Below are positions 55,456-64,000 of a DNA stretch of 64,000 nucleotides, piece by piece. Each line of letters opens with the position of its first letter. Positions within the stretch are counted from its first letter, which is position 1. A program made the translations under genes and the position numbers. The notes under the pieces are model-generated. The model saw nothing but the letters and a program-made list of their open reading frames with translations, was not told the origin of the DNA and did no database searches. Origin of the DNA: Tricholoma matsutake. Lineage: Eukaryota > Basidiomycota > Agaricomycetes > Agaricales > Tricholomataceae. Location of the stretch: contig AP026545.1 of NCBI GenBank assembly GCA_026075535.2, positions 3,472,001 through 3,536,000 on the forward strand. The letters run 5' to 3'.

Positions 55456-55484
55456 GTGGGGGAGGGTAAATTACAGGATTTTTG

Positions 55485-56699
55485 AATGATCTATTGAATG
55501 TGTGCTCATTGGATATGACCCAAAGTCCAAGTCTTACCGATGCTATAATAGGGCCACAAGGAAAGTCCACAGTTTCTATCACATTTGTTTCCTTGAAAGC
55601 CACGATGGACATGTCCCACCCACCCCACTACCTTTGGACAATACCATCAAAAAATTTATTTGGAATGAACCCACCTTCACCCTTTTACCCACAAACAACA
55701 ACGAGGACGATAAATTCTTCCACCCATTGAACACCGCCGAGTCAAATGATTCCGTCGGAGAGGAACGAGGTATAATTACTACTGACCCCCTTCCACACTG
55801 CTCATCTCGGGTACCTATCCCCACTGAGAAACATCCAAATGGAGGACCAACCATTACCAGAACAATAGCAGCTGTTCAAGAATCTCAAAACAGTGCCACC
55901 CGAATCAAAGAAGCCCGCCACCAACACAGAGCTGCCACTATTGCTGCCTGATCAGGAAATCATGATCATATACCAACTGTTGATCATGATCATGATGTCA
56001 ATCATGATCATGACATCATTGATGGACTACGTCAATCATTCAACAACCTTAACCTGGGTGATCAGGCACATCAACTCCAAGCCTTAATTTCGGAGATGAC
56101 AGATTTTGATCCTGAGTCGCTCCAATTTGAGGATGAACCCAAAACTTGGGAAGAGGCAAAGAATTCAGGGGACACAGAATGATGGTGGGCAGGGTATCTT
56201 GATGAATTGAAGTCCCTGAAGGACATGGGAGTCTATAAACTTATTCCCAGAGGTGACGTACCTCAAGGTAAACAAATTCATAGGGGCCGGCCAGTTTTCC
56301 ATATCAAATGTAGTGAAAGTGGTCACGCCGTGAGGTGGAAAGTTTGACTCATTTTTCTGGGCTTTGAACAAATTTATGGTAGGGACTATACAAAGACATC
56401 CTCACCTACTGCGCGCATGGAATCTTGGTGGATCCTGCTTCACATAGCCACTTCTCTGGGATGGGATGCTCAACAAATTGACATCAAACCTGCTTTCCTC
56501 TATGGGATACTCCCTGACAATGAGGTCCAGTACATGCAACAACCTGAAGGATTTGAAGAGTCAGGTCGTGAAGACTGGGTCTGGCAGCTTCAGCGGGGGT
56601 TATACAGCATGAAGCAGGGTGGGAGGATATGGAATCAAACCCTTAATGCTCAAATGATTACCTGGGGGTTTACATGCCTTACTTGTGAGTCCTGCATTT
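55485..56699 (+). pseudogene. R8 pol: linker and RT N-terminal part
   Basis: CVLIGYDPKSKSYRCYNRAT (end of the integrase region), a low-complexity linker with TGATCATGATCATGA repeats near 55960-56020, then RT: KTWEEAKNSGD, YLDELKSLKDMGVYKLIP, WDAQQIDIKPAFLYGILPDNEVQYMQQPEGF and LYSMKQGGRIWN. Stops at 56180 and 56345 (expected Arg or Gln). It ends at the solo LTR. Confidence 0.83.
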
Positions 56700-57101
56700 T
56701 GTTAGGAAACCACCCCATTACCTAATAAAATTTCATTTTTATTTTATTATGTCGAATTACGCTACATGACGCCAAATTACGCTACACTTTGATAGTGTGA
56801 GAATTTTATTTCACACGCATCAATATGTACGTGCATGTGCGAATGCTTTGGTAACAACAATGTACAATATATGTAACATAGTATATAAACCCTAAATATA
56901 TGCCTAGGGGACCTCAGTTGTGTTCTCTTAGGTATTCCACCTATGCTTTCGGTGTGAAAGACCTTTCTCAACCAACTCATCTATTAATAACCCCTCACAT
57001 CAAAACCATCAATTCCCCCATCACGAGCGTGGATCCCACCCCCTTCTTGTAGAGAGAACCCGCACGGTCTTAGCTAGCAGATAGTGGGTGTCACCCTAAC
57101 A
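56700..57101 (+). repeat. Solo LTR of the R4 family, TSD CATTT
   Basis: 402 bp, TGTTAGGAAAC...CACCCTAACA, flanked by CATTT (56695-56699, 57102-57106). R8 RT is continuous across it. It shows that the R4 family was active here more than once and that its internal region was removed by LTR-LTR recombination. Confidence 0.93.
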
Positions 57102-57106
57102 CATTT

Positions 57107-58116
57107 ATTACAGGAAATTGGACACTGGTATTATTATCGCTGCAGTACATGTCGACGATTATCTGTCTATTGCCAATTTCAAGGACGAAGACGAACATTT
57201 TAAAAACCAAATGTGGGAAGTGTGGACAATCTCTGACCTTGGTACCACCTGCTTCATTGTCAGTATTGCAGTTACCTGGGGTCGACATCTGTGCATGGTT
57301 GTGCTTTCACAGACTGCCCTCATCGATAAAATTGTTGATCAATTTGGTCAACAAGATGCAACATCCATTTCTGCCCCCCTTGAGCCCAGTATTAAATTAC
57401 AGTGTACAAACCGACAGAATATGTCTGCAGACAAGCTGTCACAACTCAACAGACTACCTTACCGTTCCCTCATCGGATGTCTTCTTTATCTTGCCATTTC
57501 CACACATCCTGACATTGCATACACTGTGCAACAATTATCTCAATACCTTGACAGTTACTCTTTTGAACACTGGAGTGCAGCAACATGGCTAGTCCGGTAT
57601 TTAAAGGGAACCCACAATCTCAAGCTCTACCTGGGTGGCAACAATTCTATCTCCCTTTGTGTGTTCAGTGACTCTGACTGGGCCAATTGCCTTGATACAT
57701 GTCGAAGTGTTGGAGGGTATACTTGCAACCTTGGATCAGGAGCCCTTTCTTGGACTGCCAGGAAACAAAAAGTTGTCGCAGTATCCTCTTGCAAAGCAGA
57801 ATATGTTGCCGCATTTGAGACCGCACAGAAATGTATTTGGATATGTGCTCTACTAAATGCTATAGGATACCCACAGTCCACCCCCACGACCATTCTTTGT
57901 GATAACACAGCTACCAAGACACTGTCTGAGGACCCTTTGCTCCACTCAAGGGTTAAACACGTCAATATCAAATACCATTTCCTTCGGGAACAAGTTCAGT
58001 CCAGTGCCTTACAGCTCCAATACATCAATACCAAGGATAATGTCGCGGATTTATTCACCAAAGCACTGGACGTCAAACAATTCACATATCTATGCTCATT
58101 CTTGGGCCTACATTAA
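57107..58116 (+). pseudogene. R8 pol: RT C-terminal part and RNase H
   Basis: AAVHVDDYLSIA (VDD catalytic box) near 57150, LSQTALIDKIVDQFG, LPYRSLIGCLLYLAISTHPDIAY, then RNase H: VFSDSDWANC, SWTARKQKVVAVSSCKAEY, LCDNTATKTL, VKHVNIKYHFLREQV and TKDNVADLFTKAL, to the natural stop at 58116. This whole segment is open, so its sequence is well preserved. Confidence 0.88.
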
Positions 58117-58157
58117 CCTGATTCCATGTGAGGAGGAGTGTTCCCAGTGAGGAGGAG

Positions 58158-58532
58158 TGTTGAGATGTACACCAGGAATGGGTATCACCATATCTGATGA
58201 TATAGCCAATCACTGACATCCCATTATGGCATGTCAGCATTCCGACATCCCTTTATGGCATGTCAGTGTTATTAGTAACAAGTCTTTTGGAATGTTCCCT
58301 TTATACTCACTCTCTGCTGGTTACCTTTATGACTTCTAGTATATATACCCTACAATATTAGTTAGACACCTCAGTCAATTATACAATGACTGAGGTGAGT
58401 AATGTTCCATAGAACCTTACATACTAGATTACTAATAGTACCATAGTCTATTCTTATCTAGGTACTATTTGCTTGTATAGAGTCAATTATACAATGACTG
58501 AGTCTATTCTTATCTAGGATCGATTCTCTACA
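58158..58532 (+). repeat. 3' LTR of R8
   Basis: 375 bp, matching 39468-39850, preceded by the purine-rich GTGAGGAGGAG and followed by GGGAC. Confidence 0.92.
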
Positions 58533-59345
58533 GGGACGACCCAACACACACCAGCACCAGCACCCCAACAATGAGGGAAAACAGGAATGGGATGGGAAGG
58601 GTGATGGCAATGACAAGGGAATGGGGATGACACCACCAGCGACACCAACACAAGCACTGCCTGTTGATGAAAATGATGATGAGTGACCCAGCACCTGCCC
58701 CCAGCCCTGTGAGCAACTGCTCATAGGGTTGATCATGGGTGTTGGTAGCCAACAATGAGGGACAACAGATGTGAGGGCAGGATGATGGGGCCAGGGAACA
58801 ACAGCAGAAAAAGGGCCCAAGAGATGTCGATGATGTCTCCTGGGTCATAGGTATGTTTTTTCCTTTGTCTTTTCATTTTATCATTACTGACTAAAAGTTT
58901 TTGGTACTAATTAATGACTACAACAATGGCCACTACCACCACCACCCTCAGCATGACAGGATCCCAAACCACTGCTGCGAGCAGAGGCTCATGGGGTGGA
59001 AATGGCAGTGTATGGGGCCCAAGAGACGTTGTTGATGTCTCTTGGGCCATAAGTTTATTATTTTTCTTGTCTTCTCTTTTGTATTCCTACTAACTAATGT
59101 TACTTACATGAAGTCATGACCACCACCCCCTCTCGCTTGAAAATGCGAGGTGGGGGTACAATTAAATTAGCTAGTTTAGATAGAATTAATTTATATAATT
59201 TATATACTCAGAGGGCTACGAGACCCATGTGGGAATCGACACCTGCTGGACCCACTGGGTGTCAACCTGTGGGTCAACAGGTTAATGCCATGTGGGTATG
59301 GGTATGGGTAGAGCTCTGGGTACCCACAGGAGTACCCATGCCATC

Positions 59346-59743
59346 GCTTACTCTCAAATACTTTCTACAGCCTCTCCTGCTATCTGGACTGTCTCTAACT
59401 CAAGGAAACCTCATTTTATATTATATTAGACATCAATTTCCATAGTATACCAAATAGATATAGTATTATGGACCTTGGGTGAGTGACTGTAACCTACCTC
59501 AATGTATTGACTCCTTACCTCTCTTTTACAGACTCATAGACCATTCCAAGGTGCTGATTCTACTTAGGATACCTTGGTATATGTGCATATACAACCATCA
59601 GTGGTCCTCATCAGCTGGCATGGAGTAACAAGGAGAATAGGTGAGTAGTTGAAGATTCTGTCTTTTAGGGACAGAGTATTGACCATATGGACAACCTGTA
59701 GGTCATAAATGAAGGGTAATAGGCTACTATAAATGCATAGGAG
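59346..59743. other. Unassigned sequence between G and a solo LTR
   Basis: About 400 bp with no recognisable coding region. One GTGAGT...TTTTACAG segment (59479-59532) looks intron-like. It ends at the AGGAG duplication. Confidence 0.35.
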
Positions 59744-60167
59744 TGTAAGGGGACTAGGGGATGCCCTGTGTGTTTTTTCTATTTTTTATGCTTGTCCTAT
59801 ATTTTTCCTCACTTCATTTCCTCCTATTCTTCATTTTCTATGATTTTTCCTTATTTTATTACTAATTTTCCCTTCTATCACATTTGTGCATGTTGACAGT
59901 TTTATATTTAGAGGTGGAGCACCCCTTCCAACATCTACCCCTTGGTATGATGTCATTCAGTGGCCTTGTTCTACCTATCTCTGCCTTTTCTATTTTTAGA
60001 TTATTATTTGATTTTTGCAGTCTTCACATATACTGGGCATTGGCAAAGGGGTCCTCAGAGTTTTCTCTTCAGATTTCCCTTTGCTATGTGCACCTCCAAT
60101 CCCTGTAATATGTAGTATAATTTTAACTTCAGATTTCCCTTTGCTAGAGGCTGAGGTTGCCCTTATA
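59744..60167 (+). repeat. Solo LTR of the R1/R2 family, TSD AGGAG
   Basis: 424 bp, TGTAAGGGGACTAGG...TTGCCCTTATA, flanked by AGGAG on both sides (59739-59743, 60168-60172). The promoter motif TCAGAGTTTTCTCTTC is kept. Confidence 0.92.
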
Positions 60168-60207
60168 AGGAGAGCCTTTGGATGATAGGAACAGTGTGTG
60201 CTTTATG

Positions 60208-61645
60208 GTTAGGCAATAGCACAGGTACAGGTACGGGTCATGGAATACCAACCCACAACCCGTGCCCTACCTGTCACCAAAAAGGAGGTAACAGTTCAAA
60301 ATACAAAATATAATACCTAAGTCTATCTAAAATTATTAACTACATATTAAAAATAAAGACAGTGGGGCGAGCCCAGCTCCAACAGTAGAAATGGGAGGGT
60401 TTATATACTCCCGGGATGCACACAGACAATTTGGCCTTGTTTGCACATGGTAATCATGTCTTCATTGATTGTTGATGTGTTATTTACATATATTTGTAAT
60501 CATTGTGATGACAACTTGAGTCCCCACAACAAGGACCTAAGAAACATGAATGACATTTCTTGGGCTGTATGTAAGTCTTTTTTTCTTCTCTTTTCATTTT
60601 ATTGTTACTAACTAATGTTACTATGTAGATCTGATGATGATGATGAACCCCACCCTGCCACTTCCATGAGCCCCTGCTCATGAGGTGGCTCAGTGGGATG
60701 AAGCAACCCAGATTGATGATGGACGGGACGACGAGGACAAGGATGGGATGACACAACAATGACAACGAAAGCAAAAAAAGGCCCAAGAGACATTGACAAC
60801 TTCTCTTGGGCCATTGGTAAGTTTCATTTCTTCTCATTTCATTCATTTGTTACTAACAATCTCTCTTAGGTACTAACTAGAACTACTGACAACAACAACA
60901 TCTGCAACAGGATGATGAGGCTGACCCAGCACCTGCCACACACTGCTGCGAGGCCCTGCTCACAGGGTGGATTGTGGGTGCCCAATGATGAACCAGAGGG
61001 GTAGGACAACGGCAACAGAGAACAACAATGACAGAGCCACGACGACCAGGACCAGGACCAGACAATGACACCATGGGATGACAAGGAGGGGGACAAGGGT
61101 ACAAGGAGGAGGGAACAACAGTGGAACAATGACGACAGGACCACAATGACCACAGCCATGACCACAATCAGATGACAATGCCATGGGACAACAAGGAGGG
61201 GGACAAGGGAACAAGGAGGAGGAGGAAACAATGGCAGACCAACAATGACAGGACCACAATGACCACAACCACAACCACAATCAGACGACAATGCCACAGG
61301 ATGACAAGGAGGGGGACAAGGGAATGATGGCGCCAATGCAGCACCTGCCCCCACCACAGCGAACAACTGCTCACATGGGGGATTGCGGGTGCTAACGGTG
61401 ATGGCAACAGGACGATGAGGAGGGATGGGGGAGGACTAACAGGGGGAGGATGGCAGGACAACAACAACACCAGAGGGAGGATGACACAACAGGGATGAGG
61501 AGAAGAACAACCACCCCCTCTCGCTCGCAAATGTGAGGTGGGGGAAAATTAACATGATTAGTTTCATAGATAGAATATAATGTATATAGCTGGAGTCTGA
61601 TGAAACCCATGTGGGAATCGACACCTGCTGGTACCTGCCTGTAAG
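60208..61645. mobile_element. H: G-family hairpin-rich transposon
   Basis: Begins AATAGCACAGGTACAGG and ends near ACACCTGCTGGTACCTGCC. Inside: two intron-like segments (60571-60628 with GTAAGT, TTACTAACTAATG and TATGTAG; 60817-60869), each preceded by a GGCCCAAGAGA...TCTCTTGGGCC-type palindrome; hairpins GAGCCCCTGCTC (60669), GAGGCCCTGCTC (60950) and GAACAACTGCTC (61363); and a purine-rich GACAACAAGGAGGGGGACAAGGG repeat region (61080-61330). No protein family recognised. Boundaries approximate. Confidence 0.6.
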
Positions 61646-61649
61646 TCTG

Positions 61650-61796
61650 CACATATACTGGGCATTGGCAAAGGGATCCTCAGAATTTTCTCTTCAGATT
61701 TCCCTTTGCTAGGTGCACCTCCAATCCCTGTAATATATGTAGTATAATTTTAACTTTGGATTTCCCTTTGCTAGAGGCTGAGGTTGCCCTTATAGG
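61650..61796 (+). repeat. 5'-truncated LTR of the R1/R2 family
   Basis: Matches the last part of the solo LTR at 59744, from GCACATATACTGGGC to GCCCTTATA. Its 5' portion is replaced by H. It abuts the copia R9 coding sequence at 61797. Confidence 0.85.
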
Positions 61797-64000
61797 TCCA
61801 GAGTATGGGATGCTGAGTTCAGAAGTGAATGTTTGTAGCCATATGACTTGGTGCTTTCCGCCATGTATTCAGCTTCCATTGACAATAATGCCACTGTTGG
61901 TTGCTTCTTTGATTGCCAAGAGATTGGAGTGCCTGCCATCTGGAAGCAGTATCCAGAATAGATTTTCAATCATTGATATTGGATCCCCAATTGTCATCTG
62001 AGTAAGCAAGGGGTTCAACTTCTCCCCTTCCCCAATAGACAACACCAAGATTGCCATTAAGATACCAGAACATGTGCTTGACAGCAGTCCAATGAGTAGG
62101 TCTGGGGTTGCTCACAAATTGACTAAGGGTTTGTACTGCAAATGAAATGTTGGGTCATGTGCCAATTGCTGCATACATAAGTGATCTGATCACACTGTGG
62201 TACTTGGGGATATCATGGTGTTCATCATTGGGTGTTTTGATCAATTTGACATTTGGGTCCAATGACATGCTGACAGGGCACAAATCTGCCATTCTAAATT
62301 TCTCTAAAACCCTTTTGATGTACTGGGATTGCATAATTTTGAGGGCACTAGCCTCCATGCCTCTTTCCAGTTCCAATCCCACAATCTGTTTTGCCTCCTC
62401 CAGATCTGTGATTGTGAAGAACTTCAACAACTTGGCTTTCATTCCCATGAATGCATCAGTGTCTGATCCAAAAGTAGTCATGTTGTCAATGTGAACCAAA
62501 GTGATGATCAGATCTTGATTGGTATGCCTGATGTGGATGCATTGATCAGAGAAAAGCCATGAGGAATCCATCTGTAGGAATGTCTGGTTGAATTCCTCAT
62601 TCCAGGCTCTGCCAGCCTGTTTCAGCCTACAGAGAGGCTGCAATAATTGAAGAACTTGTCCTGTGCCATCATCATATTCAGGGGGTTGCATCATGAAAAT
62701 CACCTTCTCTAATTTCCTATTCAGGTATGGATCACAAGATCCAGTTCAGTTGCAAGTCTTATTAATAGCCAAAAAGTTTCCAGCCACATGACCAGTGTGA
62801 AGGTTTCCATGAAGTCTATTCCAGGGATTTGGGAAAATCCTTTTGCCATGAGTCTGGCCTTGTGTTTTGTGATTTTCCTGATGTGACACACTTTATATGG
62901 TAGACCCATTTGCTTGCAATGGCCTGGCAGTCTGAAGGTAAGTCAACCAATTTGAATGTACCTCTTTTGGTTAATTGCATTATTTTGGCATCCATTGCCA
63001 TCTTCCACTTTGGGCAATCTGATCTATCTTTGGCTTCTTTTACTAAAAGTGGGTCTTGCCCTGATCATTGTGTAGCCCACCGCTATGTAGCCAGCTTCTT
63101 CCACTACTGGTACTTGGTGTTGCCATTCCTTTGGCCCATGAGAGTTTGGGTTGTTGAGCATTCTGTAATTAATAAGTGGTTGTGTGAGGATGCATGCTGA
63201 CCTTTCCTGAGGTACTGGTATTTGTGATGGTGATGTGTGATTTGATGGCAATTCAGGTATGTGATGTGCTGCTTCCCCTTCTGGTGCTTGCTCACCCAGA
63301 GTCTGTTTGTCATTATTTCCACTCTCCCCCTCAAGCTGCATAGGGTGAGTTACCTCCACTTCATCATATTTCTCCTTCATCATGGAAAATACCACATTTT
63401 GAGAGGTGAGGGTTTGATGAGTTTGGGAGTTATAGTACCTGTATCCCTTTGCACCATTGGCTATCCCCAAAAAAATAAATTGGTGTGATTTTGGATCAAG
63501 TTTGGACCTCTTCCCATCCTCAAGTTCTGCCTAGTGTTGTCTCAGCTTGAGCCAATGTTTTTCATAAAGTGAGCCATAACTTGGCAAATAAGATAGATAA
63601 AATATCCTGAATATTTGAGTGTATAGATAACCCCAAAAACTGAGGGTCCTCTGCCAAAGTTATTTGAGACAATCAACCATTCCCAACTTATTTGACCAGC
63701 TCTGTTTTTGAGCTGAGTCACTGAGTCAAAATTTGTTTCTTAAATAAGTCATTTATCTATTTTATTTACCAGTCATGGCTCTTTTTATGGAAAACATCTG
63801 CTTGAGCTGTGGCAACAGTAGTTCTGCCAAATTCTTCCAGGTGTGATATGTCTGGCTTCCTTCCCCAGAAGACTTCATCAGGCACCTTGTGATTCTTGAT
63901 TGATTGTGTGGGAGATCTATTTTTAAGGTAGGTTGCATAAGCAATTGCTTCTCTCCAAAGAGAGTGTGGGAGCCCATGCTGATGCAACATTGCATGTGCA
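61797..64000 (-). pseudogene. R9: Ty1/copia pol, runs off the right edge
   Basis: On the minus strand from 64000: end of the integrase (LHQHGLPHSLWREAIAYATYLKNRSP, PDEVFWGRKPDISHLEEFG), a MITE at 63532-63820, then FIFLGIANGAKGYRYYN, a linker, RT start KMAMDAKIMQLTKRGTFKLV...ASKWVYHIK near 62980, ARLMAKGFSQIPGIDF, MQPPEYDDG, LCRLKQAGRAWNEEF, LVHIDNMTTFG (the usual VDD reads IDN) near 62500, TDLEEAKQIVGLELER, and RNase H with GTPISWQSKKQPTVALLSMEAEY near 61900. Broken by several shifts and stops. It ends at the LTR remnant. It differs from R8 throughout. Confidence 0.82.
63532..63820. mobile_element. hAT-like MITE, family M2, TSD GTTCTGCC
   Basis: 289 bp, ends TAGTGTTGTCTCAGCTTGAGCC / rc TACTGTTGCCACAGCTCAAGC, perfect 8-bp duplication (63524-63531, 63821-63828). 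The copy at 45941 has the same terminal design. R9 coding text is continuous across it. Confidence 0.92.

Larger units (their letters stand above)
53100..55476 (+). mobile_element. F2: large non-autonomous DNA transposon, TSD GATTTTTG
   Basis: 2377 bp, perfect 8-bp duplication (53092-53099, 55477-55484) in R8 pol. Terminal repeats GAGTACTTTACACTCCCCC / rc CTGTAATTTACCCTCCCCC. Order: subterminal CCGGAAT repeats, outward tRNA-like module (53350-53420), a tandem array of palindrome plus intron-like units (53690-54240), three near-identical 65-bp repeats with GAGCAACTGCTC hairpins (54486-54715), CCCTCGCAT hairpins (54866-55003), outward tRNA-like module (55085-55175), and about nine copies of a 20-bp GGAATAACTGGACTCCAACC-type repeat (55262-55455). 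No transposase. Confidence 0.85.
39468..58532 (+). mobile_element. R8: Ty1/copia element, host of R7, F2 and a solo LTR, TSD GGGAC
   Basis: Full-length copia with a perfect duplication GGGAC (39463-39467, 58533-58537). LTRs are 383 and 375 bp. Gag and pol are split among 40040-40678, 51419-53099, 55485-56699 and 57107-58116. Each interruption has its own duplication. Stripped of guests the element is about 5.5 kb, usual for copia. Confidence 0.93.
38385..59345. mobile_element. G: low-complexity hairpin-rich transposon, split by copia R8
   Basis: Left part 38385-39467 begins TAGCACAGGTT and matches the left part of H (60208 onward), including the TTATATACYCCC segment and a TTGATTGTTGATG motif. 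Right part 58538-59345 matches the right part of H (ACCCATGTGGGAATCGACACC). The two halves join at the R8 duplication GGGAC. Contents are GGGCCCAAAT...ATTTGGGCCC palindromes (39227), GAGCCCCTGCTC-type hairpins (39364, 58704, 58970), intron-like segments and a CCCTCTCGC...GCGAGG hairpin (59127). No protein gene is seen, the exact ends are uncertain, and no duplication was found. Confidence 0.6.

Noticed and set aside
55950..56030. TGATCATGATCATGA repeats as a regulatory palindrome
   Set aside because: They lie in the copia pol linker and read as simple repeats; no other support.
60866..61530. Long minus-strand frames rich in Pro/Cys/Leu in H
   Set aside because: Produced by the GACAACAAGGAGG-type purine repeats; no family resemblance and no start context.

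Overview
The window reads as transposon-filled heterochromatin from a filamentous basidiomycete (probably an agaricomycete). The evidence is Ty3/gypsy chromoviruses with C-terminal chromodomains, Tf1-like self-primed LTRs, fungal-type Ty1/copia elements with a half-tRNA primer site, short spliceosomal introns of 52-60 nt, and a fragment of a NACHT-WD40 (STAND/NLR-type) gene. I see no intact host gene, no rRNA, no CRISPR and nothing bacterial.

Layout. 1-1317: 3' part of a broken NACHT-WD40 gene (minus strand), cut by an LTR element. 1318-29269: one plus-strand Ty3 chromovirus (R1), stretched to 28 kb by four insertions: an LTR-flanked non-autonomous element S (2368-11496) that itself carries chromovirus R3 (3197-9600); chromovirus R2 (15343-21361, TSD ATCCA); a hAT-like MITE (21445-22282, TSD GGGATAGC); and chromovirus R4 (22647-28864, TSD AGTAT). 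29270-31930: gag remnant of another Ty3 element with two hAT-like MITEs. 31931-38384: truncated plus-strand Ty3 element R6 carrying the large 8-bp-TSD transposon F1. About 38385-59345: a low-complexity transposon G, split by copia element R8 (39468-58532, TSD GGGAC). R8 contains Ty3 element R7 (40679-51418, with two foldback MITEs), transposon F2 (53100-55476, TSD GATTTTTG) and a solo R4-type LTR (56700-57101, TSD CATTT). 59346-64000: a solo R1-type LTR (TSD AGGAG), a G relative (H), a truncated LTR, and a second copia element R9 (minus strand) that runs off the window and carries another MITE.

The most notable finding is an accessory gene in the two related Ty3 elements R6 and R7. It lies antisense to gag-pol between pol and the 3' LTR. 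It has four exons with conserved intron positions and phases: exon 1 is exactly 120 nt in both copies and all introns are 52-60 nt. It encodes about 387-399 residues: a conserved N-terminal block, an Ala/Glu-rich coiled coil, an acidic stretch and a Zn2Cys6-like cysteine cluster. Both copies stay in one spliced frame and are closed only by nonsense codons, nearly all TGA where CGA is expected.

A second theme is decay by CpG transition. LTR pairs within R2 and within R4 differ almost only at CpG sites, and the R2 pol is one frame of about 1300 codons interrupted only by TGA. A third theme is the large non-autonomous transposons F1/F2 and G/H. They are built from hairpins, palindromes followed by intron-like segments and, in F, two outward-facing tRNA-like modules. 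All gene calls come from reading translations and motifs; no database search was possible.
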